A DNA stretch of 15,885 bases from the NCBI GenBank assembly GCA_013002475.1, contig JABDJM010000510.1, positions 1 through 15,885 on the forward strand, written 5' to 3'. The notes under the pieces were generated by a model, which saw only the letters and a list, made by a program, of their open reading frames with translations, was not told the origin of the DNA and did no database searches. How positions within the stretch are numbered: the stretch's first letter is position 1; each line of letters begins with the position of its first letter. A program made the position numbers and the translations under genes. This document shows positions 1 to 6,200 of this stretch, piece by piece. The stretch comes from Saprospiraceae bacterium. GTDB lineage: Bacteria; Bacteroidota; Bacteroidia; Chitinophagales; Saprospiraceae.

Positions 1-300
1 CCCTAGTGAGGTGGCATTTACATCTTTAAAATCATAATTGATACACCCTGCACCTGGTGGAGTTATATGTCCGGCCACGGCGGCTGCATCAAGGGTTCCG
101 AATGAGCCGGTTCCAACATTCAAAACAACATTGGGATCGGTGACCATCACATTACACTGCCCGCTAAGGCCTAAAGAATATCCAAACGAAAATAATACAC
201 TGAAAATGAGTGTCTTAAAAAAAGCTTTTCGTTCGGTCTTGGGAAAGGAATACGAAATCGACCTCCCCCTGAAAATCAGGGACGTAGACCTAGAAATCAT
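1..300 (-). CDS. Secreted protein of unknown function, N-terminal part only
   Basis: An open frame of 100 codons starts with ATG at 300 and runs off the left edge without a stop. Residues about 21-48 look like a signal peptide: a basic stretch (KTERKAFFK), a hydrophobic core (LIFSVLFSFGYSLGL) and a likely signal peptidase I site after SGQ, just before Cys49. The spacing does not fit a lipobox. The visible mature part (about 50 residues) contains two Cys and Gly/Val/Thr/Asp-rich sequence, as in extracellular beta-sandwich modules of Bacteroidota surface proteins, but I recognise no family. The frame stays open upstream of ATG to a TGA near 360, with a GTG at 351, so a slightly longer protein is possible. 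The export signal is seen; the surface role is inferred. A candidate promoter lies about 80 bases upstream. Confidence 0.6.
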   Translation of the reverse strand, partial: MISRSTSLIFRGRSISYSFPKTERKAFFKTLIFSVLFSFGYSLGLSGQCNVMVTDPNVVLNVGTGSFGTLDAAAVAGHITPPGAGCINYDFKDVNATSLG

Positions 301-313
301 AACTCTGTTTTTG

Positions 314-333
314 GGCTTATCCAGGGATAAGCC
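314..333. repeat. Perfect 9-bp inverted repeat with 2-base spacer
   Basis: GGCTTATCC and GGATAAGCC are separated by AG. It sits in the leader of the left-edge minus-strand gene, 14 bases before its ATG. In RNA it would fold as an 8-bp stem with a 4-base loop. There is no T-run after it on either strand, so it is not a standard terminator. An operator or a leader hairpin near the ribosome site are possible roles. Confidence 0.4.
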
Positions 334-381
334 TGGGTTAAAAAATTGCACAGTTGTTCAATACACATAGGTGTATCGGAC

Positions 382-389
382 CAAAAATA
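382..389 (-). promoter_or_regulatory. Candidate Bacteroidota -7 promoter box for the left-edge secreted gene
   Basis: Read on the minus strand this is TATTTTTG, an exact match to the Bacteroidota -7 consensus TAnnTTTG. It lies 82 bases upstream of the ATG at 300. No convincing TTG-type -33 box is found at 19-21 bases spacing; the nearest, at 405-407, is too close. The call rests on one short motif. Confidence 0.25.
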
Positions 390-651
390 CCAAAAAAGAT
401 ATTACAATAATCCATAATATCTAATTATTTAAGGTACTGTTACTAATCTCGAAATTCGATCAACTTTGCTGGGCCAGAAGTCGGCAAATACAAGCGATCA
501 CCATCAAAGAAGGGAAATCTGCCTTGGGGAAAGATTTTCTCAAGGATGGGATTAATGTTTGTCGGCTTTCAAATTACTGTATTTCAATCACAAATGAACT
601 ACAGGTTTTCAAAAATAGTGTTTCTTGCCAATTAATTGCAACTCATTGGAA

Positions 652-2223
652 ATGAAATTGAAATCCCAGGCTTTTGCTCTTTTTATTTTTCTGATTGGCC
701 TGGGCCCTTTTCAGAATGGAATTAGTCAGCAAAATCTGAACACAGAACTAGTTGTCAATCATTTGCTTACAGATGATCGATACTCAGGGTCTTGGGTATA
801 TGTCGATGAATTTGAAAGGGAATATGCCTTGCTAGGTGCCAAAACAGGTACTGCAGTAATCGAGATTATTGGACAAGATTCCAGCTTCCTTAGAGGATTC
901 ATTCCTGGTCCAGCCAGTAACTGGCGGGAGATAACAAGCCTAGGCGATTTTGCCTTTGTAACAACTGAAGGGGCTGATTCCATTGGGATGCAGGTAATAG
1001 ACCTTAGTCCCTTGCCCCAGGATTCACCTGTATTAGTAACACAGTTTGTCGAACAGTTCGACAGAGCCCATATCATTCAGAGAGATGTTTATTCTGAAGA
1101 TCCATATGTCTATGTAATTGGAACCCAAACCAGCCAGGGTGTCCATATTATTGATGTCCAGGATCCTGAAAATCCTGTTCAAATTGGTTTATATGAACCC
1201 GGTTACTACATCCATGATGCCCATGTAAAAGGGGATAAGATGTTTTGCGCTGCATTTTATGAAGCGAAAATGGACATTGTAGATATTTCAGACAAAACGA
1301 ATCCCACTCTCATTGCTAGCATTGAAGACCCGGGAGTGAACACTCATTCCTCCTGGCTTACTGAAGATGATAAATATTTGATTGTAACCGATGAGGCAGA
1401 CGGTTTTCCATCCAGGATCTGGAACATAGAAGACCTTGAAAACATTTTTGAGGTGTCTACCTATTCGGCCAATTTGGAAAGCCTCGTTCATAATCCATAC
1501 ATAAAAGGAGACTTCGCTTTTATTAGCCATAATACCGAGGGGCTTCGGATTGTTGATTTGGTAGATCCCAGGTACCCGGTAGAAGTTGGATACTATGACA
1601 CCTATAATGGTCCAAGTGGTGGCTTTTCAGGTTTGTGGTCAGCTTGTCCCTTTTTACCCTCTGGTAAAATCGTAGGTGGGGATCGGACCCGGGGATTATT
1701 TGTTTGGGATTTCAATGAAACTTTTGCAGGAAGGATATATGGCAGAGTAGAGGATGCAAGTACTGGTAACCTTCTACCGGATGCTTTGATCGAAACTCAA
1801 ATAGCAGGACTAGATACCTTAATTCAGGTTGACGAAAATGGAGAGTTTGTTCTGGCATTTTATCCCCAGTGGATATTCGTCGAGGTTTCCGCACCCGGGT
1901 ATGAATCCCGGACAGAAAATATTGATCTATCTGTGGGAGGTTCTGAGAACATTATTTTTCAACTCGACCTGATTTCTTCAGTGAGCAACTCTGGAGGATC
2001 TGACCCAATTCTTTTTCCGAATCCAGGTGGAGATTGGATATCTATTTCAAAGTTAACCGAAGGAAATCCTAGTATTTCGGTAGTTGATGTTTTTGGAAAA
2101 ACCTGGCCAACTAACTATTCTTTTAAATCTGACCAGATATCTGTAGATATTTCAAAGTTACCTGGTGGACTCTATTTCCTTATTATTCATGAAAGAAAGC
2201 CCCTGTCATTTTGTAAGCAGTAG
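652..2223 (+). CDS. Choice-of-anchor B family secreted protein with type IX sorting domain
   Basis: This is a 523-residue exported protein. I start it at ATG 652, not the in-frame TTG at 625, because ATG directly precedes a good signal peptide (MKLKSQAFALFIFLIGLGPF) with a likely cut after GISQ. Residues about 25-350 fit the choice-of-anchor B family: a WVYVDEFEREYAL start typical of that family, then repeated strands such as GMQVIDL, GVHIIDV, MDIVDIS and LRIVDLV, resembling LVIVD-type beta-propeller blades. Residues about 359-440 look like a carboxypeptidase-regulatory-like beta domain (GRIYGRVEDASTGNLLPDA). Residues about 452-523 form a type IX secretion (Por) C-terminal signal, with FPNPGGDWI, VVDVFGK and LPGGLYFLI. 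The last residues, SFCKQ, are a little unusual for that signal. The protein is probably secreted or cell-surface attached; its ligand or enzyme role is unknown. It appears monocistronic. Confidence 0.85.
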   Translation: MKLKSQAFALFIFLIGLGPFQNGISQQNLNTELVVNHLLTDDRYSGSWVYVDEFEREYALLGAKTGTAVIEIIGQDSSFLRGFIPGPASNWREITSLGDFAFVTTEGADSIGMQVIDLSPLPQDSPVLVTQFVEQFDRAHIIQRDVYSEDPYVYVIGTQTSQGVHIIDVQDPENPVQIGLYEPGYYIHDAHVKGDKMFCAAFYEAKMDIVDISDKTNPTLIASIEDPGVNTHSSWLTEDDKYLIVTDEADGFPSRIWNIEDLENIFEVSTYSANLESLVHNPYIKGDFAFISHNTEGLRIVDLVDPRYPVEVGYYDTYNGPSGGFSGLWSACPFLPSGKIVGGDRTRGLFVWDFNETFAGRIYGRVEDASTGNLLPDALIETQIAGLDTLIQVDENGEFVLAFYPQWIFVEVSAPGYESRTENIDLSVGGSENIIFQLDLISSVSNSGGSDPILFPNPGGDWISISKLTEGNPSISVVDVFGKTWPTNYSFKSDQISVDISKLPGGLYFLIIHERKPLSFCKQ

Positions 2224-2308
2224 AGCTTATTGCTGGCGCAAAAAGTACAGCCTCAGTCTAATAAGATTCCATAAATCACTGCGTTACCTAACATTACTGG
2301 GATTTTCA

Positions 2309-2316
2309 TATCTTTA
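2309..2316 (+). promoter_or_regulatory. Possible -7 promoter box for the methyltransferase-cyclase pair
   Basis: TATCTTTA matches TAnnTTTG at all but the last base and lies 21 bases before the ATG at 2338. This is the only likely promoter position in the 114-base gap after the anchor-B gene. No clear -33 box is visible. The evidence is weak. Confidence 0.2.
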
Positions 2317-2337
2317 AAAAGGTCGAAAACCATAGTT

Positions 2338-3200
2338 ATGCAATCTGCGCCCCAAAGCTACGAGGAGGGTATTGTTCAGTATTATGAGCAATGCCAGATC
2401 GATTATGAGTTGGTATGGCATCTGAATTCTCAGATGTGTATGCATTATGGGTATTGGACCCCTTCAACAAAGACTTTCCAGGATTCACTTTTGCAAATGA
2501 ATCGGGAGCTCATTTCCCAGGTCAATATTTCCAAAAATGATCATGTATTAGATGCCGGTTGTGGTGTTGGCGGATCTTCGATTTTCCTTGCAAAAAACAT
2601 TGGCGCCAGAGTCACTGGAATCACATTAACACCCAGTCAGGTGGAGGAGTGTAAAAAAATGCCCTAAAGCACAATGTGAATGGCCGGGTAGATTTTCAGA
2701 AACAGAATTATTTGGCAACCAGTTTTGAAGACGGAACTTTTGATGTAGTCTGGGCTATTGAAAGTGTCTGCTATGCAAAAGATAAATTGGATTTTTTGAA
2801 GGAGGCCTATCGGGTCCTTAAACCTGGTGGCAGATTGATAGTTGCAGATTTCTTTGCTGAGCCCACGGCGCCAGGAAGTAGTGAGGAAAAACTATTGGAT
2901 AAATGGACCAACACCTGGGCAATAGATTCTTATGCTCTTACAGATGTCTTTCACGAGAAGTCCAAAAAAGCAGGGTTCTCTGAAATTGTGATTCGGGATG
3001 CAACGCAGAATGTTTTGCCAAGTATTAAGCGATTGTATAGGTCTTTCTTTCCCGGGGTCCTTGTGACTACCGTCTCTCAAACTTTTGGCTTTCGGAACAA
3101 GGTTCAAACGGCAAACACCTGGTCAACTTATTACCAATACAAAGCCTACAAAAAGGGCTTGTGGAAATACAATATCATTTCGGCGATTAAACCCAAATAA
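2338..3200 (+). pseudogene. Class I SAM-dependent methyltransferase, frame broken at an A7 run
   Basis: Two adjacent frames together make one methyltransferase of about 287 residues. The first (2338-2667, 109 codons) carries SAM-binding motif I, VLDAGCGVGGSS at residues 70-81, and ends early at TAA. The second (open from about 2655 to 3200) continues with motif IV-like FDVVWAIESVCYAKD and LKPGGRLIVADFF. Adding one A to the A7 run at 2653-2659 restores a smooth join (CKKNALKHNVNGRVDF). The layout, including the N-terminal HYGYW segment, resembles small-molecule C/O-methyltransferases of the tocopherol/sterol methyltransferase type. The substrate is unknown. It ends 18 bases before the kinase-cyclase gene and is probably cotranscribed with it. 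It could be a real pseudogene, a sequencing error, or a gene expressed through slippage. The C-terminal piece alone has a GTG at 2676 but lacks the SAM-binding motif, so it should not be active alone. Confidence 0.8.
2653..2659 (+). other. A7 homopolymer at the methyltransferase frameshift point
   Basis: The codons read TGT AAA AAA ATG CCC TAA. Moving back one base on AAA, or transcribing one extra A, gives AAA AAA AAT GCC CTA and enters the downstream frame. The stop comes only two codons after the run. No strong downstream hairpin is evident by eye. Confidence 0.7.
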
Positions 3201-3218
3201 CCCAAAAACTGCCACCGG

Positions 3219-6200
3219 ATGAAAGGCATTGCCTCAGAATTAAATATAGATCAGAAAATGGCTGAATTGATTTTCGAGTCAGTCACTTCCCTGATTTATA
3301 AAACCAGGGAAGGAGAAAACGATGTTATTTTAAAAGTGCTAAAGGAGAATTCCCCTGATTCAGATTCCCTGCTCAAATTTTTTAATGAATTAGACATATC
3401 GAAAGACCTTGATAGCACTTTCGCACGTAGAGCAATTCGAAAAGAAAAGATAGGAGATAAGTATGCCTTAGTCCTTCGCTATTTTGACGGGGAGACGATA
3501 AACGAAGCCTTTGTAAAAAGCAAGCGACCTTTCGAAGATGTTTTAACGATGGCTATTAAGGCTAGTGATTCCCTTAGCTATTTACATCATCAAAAAATCA
3601 TTCATAAGGATATCACGAAAGATAACCTCATGGTTAGTCAGGATTTGTCCAGGGTTAGTTTTATTGACTTTGGATTAAGTTCCAAAGTTGATCTGAAGTT
3701 GAATGGATTAACAAATCCCGATTTGATTGATGGCAACCTTTTCTACATTGCCCCTGAGCAGGCGGGAAGAATGAACAGGAAGATAGATTACAGGTCAGAC
3801 CTGTATAGTTTTGGGATTGTGCTTTATGAGATCCTTACTGGTAAGCTTCCTTTTCAATCTGAGGATAGTCTGGAACTGGTGCATAAGCATATGACGGAAG
3901 TGGCACCTTCTCCCACTCAAGTCGTGCCGGAGGTTCCTAATATGGTATCACAAATTGTGATGACCTTATTGAACAAGAATGCAGAAGATCGGTATCAAAG
4001 CTCTATTGCATTGAAAAAGGATCTTCAGCAATGTCTTGACTTGTTTAGGCGATTTGGAAAAATCGACTCATTTCAATTGTCTGCCCATGAATTCACTGGT
4101 CAGTTTCGGATCCCCGAAAAGCTGTATGGCCGGGAAAATGAGGTAAAGCAAATTCTTACCGCCTTTGACCAAATCCATACTCCCACAGTAGAGGCAATTT
4201 TTGTTGCAGGTTATTCGGGTGTTGGGAAATCAGCACTGGTGAATGAGGCTCACATTCCGATCACGAAAAGAAAGGGATATTTTATCCGTGGAAAATTTGA
4301 TCAGTTCCAAAAGGATGTTCCATATTTTGCCTTAGCAGAAGCGCTAAAACAGTTTTGTCGGTATCTGCTTACGGAGGAGAAAAGCAAAACAGAGTTTTTT
4401 AAAGAAAGGATACTAGAATTTGTTGGAGAGTTGGGCCAAATAATTGTCGATGTTGTCCCACAGCTCGAACTTATTTTAGGAGCCCAACCTGAGGTTCCGG
4501 AATTAGAGCCACTCGAAAATTCTATTCGATTTGAGAACACTTTTCAAGAGTTTTTCAAAGCTATTTGCGTACCTGAACATCCTCTGGTTTTGTTTCTGGA
4601 TGATTTGCAATGGGCAGATATCGGAAGCCTTCAATTAATAAAACACCTAATAATAGATCCAGAAAATCCCAACTTTCTTTTGATTGGAGCTTATAGGGAT
4701 AATGAGGTGGATGAATCGCACCAACTAAGCATTCTTTTAAAAGAGGCAAGGACGAGGAATGCCCATTTAACAGAGATAAATCTGCAGCCTCTTTCTGAGG
4801 AAAATGTTCGCCAGATGATCCTGGAGACACTTCATGAGGAGTCACCAGAAGTTGAAGAGTTTGCCCAGATAGTCTTCAGGAAAACACATGGAAACGCCTT
4901 TTTTACTATTCAATTGATCAATGGAATCTTTGATGAAGGACTGGTTGAGTATGATCTGAAAAGCAACCGCTGGAAAATAAATTTGGAGGGTATCAGACAA
5001 AAGAAATTTTCCGAGAATGTGGTGGAGTTTATGGCTGGGAAGTTAGAACGGTTACCAGCGAAATCTCAAAAGGCATTACAACTTGCTTCCATCATTGGCA
5101 ATCAATTTGAAATAAGCTTATTGGCAAGCTTGTGCGATCAAACTCAAAAATCCACTCTTGAAGATTTAATGCCTGCTATTGAGGAGGAACTCATTATTCC
5201 TGGTGAAGGAGATTTCAAATTGATCAGTATTGATGAATGGGAGCCAGACAAGGAATTCACATTTTCTTTTTTGCATGACCGCGTTCAACAAGCTGCTTAT
5301 TCACTCCTCGAAGAGGATCAAAGAACCAAGTATCATTACACTATCGCCGAGCTGCTCAGTTCAGGCGAAACAGCTGAGGAGGATCTCTTTGAAACGGTTT
5401 ACCAGTATAATAAAGCACTTGACCTTATTTCGGATGATCAAAAGCGTCTAAATATTGCTGACCTAAACTTGAAAGCCTCGGGGAAAGCAGCTAATGCTTC
5501 AGCATACTCTTCAGCAGGCGTCTTCCTGGAGGTGGCCAATAAATTACTTACTCAAGAAGACTGGAAATCCAACTATGATCTGACGAGGGGAGTCAAGTCC
5601 ATGGCCGCAGAAGTCTTTTACATAAACGGGGATCTTAAAAAAAGCGAAACCTATATTCAGGAGTGCCTTGATCATTCTACATCGGACATTGACAGGGGGG
5701 ACGCATATTTTTTACGGATGCTAATTCTTTCTCTTACAAATCTGTACGGGGAGGCAATTGATGTTGGGAGAACTGCCTTAAAAGGTTTGGGATTTATTTT
5801 TCCAGATAAAGAAATAGAAAAGCATATTGCGGAGCATATCGGATTTCTTTTTCAATACTTTGAAAAAAAACCAATACCGAGTACTTCTTCTAATCCGGAC
5901 ATGACAGGTGAAAATAACCTGGCCATCATAAAGCTGCTGGATAATTTTTCCATGCCTACCTACGTAGGGGGTTTTACCAATGAATGGATTTTGCAAGCCC
6001 TTATGAAAATCAAGTTCAGTCTTGAACAGGGTAATACTCCGGAGACTGCATACGCCTTTAGCGAGTTGGGCTTGATCCTTAATCTCCAGGGATATTATGA
6101 CTTCGCGCTTCAAGCAGGACAAATGTCAAAGGTGCTTGCGGAGAAATATGAAAAGAGGTCTCTTATGCACAAGGCCAGGAGCTTTCACTTAATCGCTAAT

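Larger units (their letters stand above)
301..651. other. Gene-poor intergenic stretch between divergent secreted-protein genes
   Basis: About 350 bases lie between the leftward secreted-protein start and the rightward anchor-B gene. The stretch holds the inverted repeat at 314-333, the candidate minus-strand promoter box at 382-389 and a stop-free minus-strand frame at 446-568 that might be a gene remnant. I found no good TAnnTTTG box for the rightward gene, no RNA gene and no insertion-sequence ends. Confidence 0.6.

Noticed and set aside
38..370. Plus-strand open frame of 110 codons at the left edge
   Set aside because: It lies opposite the minus-strand frame with a clear signal peptide. 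Its own sequence has no domain-like pattern, so I treat it as a shadow.
625..651. TTG start for the anchor-B protein
   Set aside because: It would put nine polar residues before the signal peptide. ATG 652 gives a normal one.
2227..2270. Weak CTTATT/AATAAG inverted repeat after the anchor-B stop as a terminator
   Set aside because: The arms are only 6 bp with a loop of about 30 bases and no T-run.
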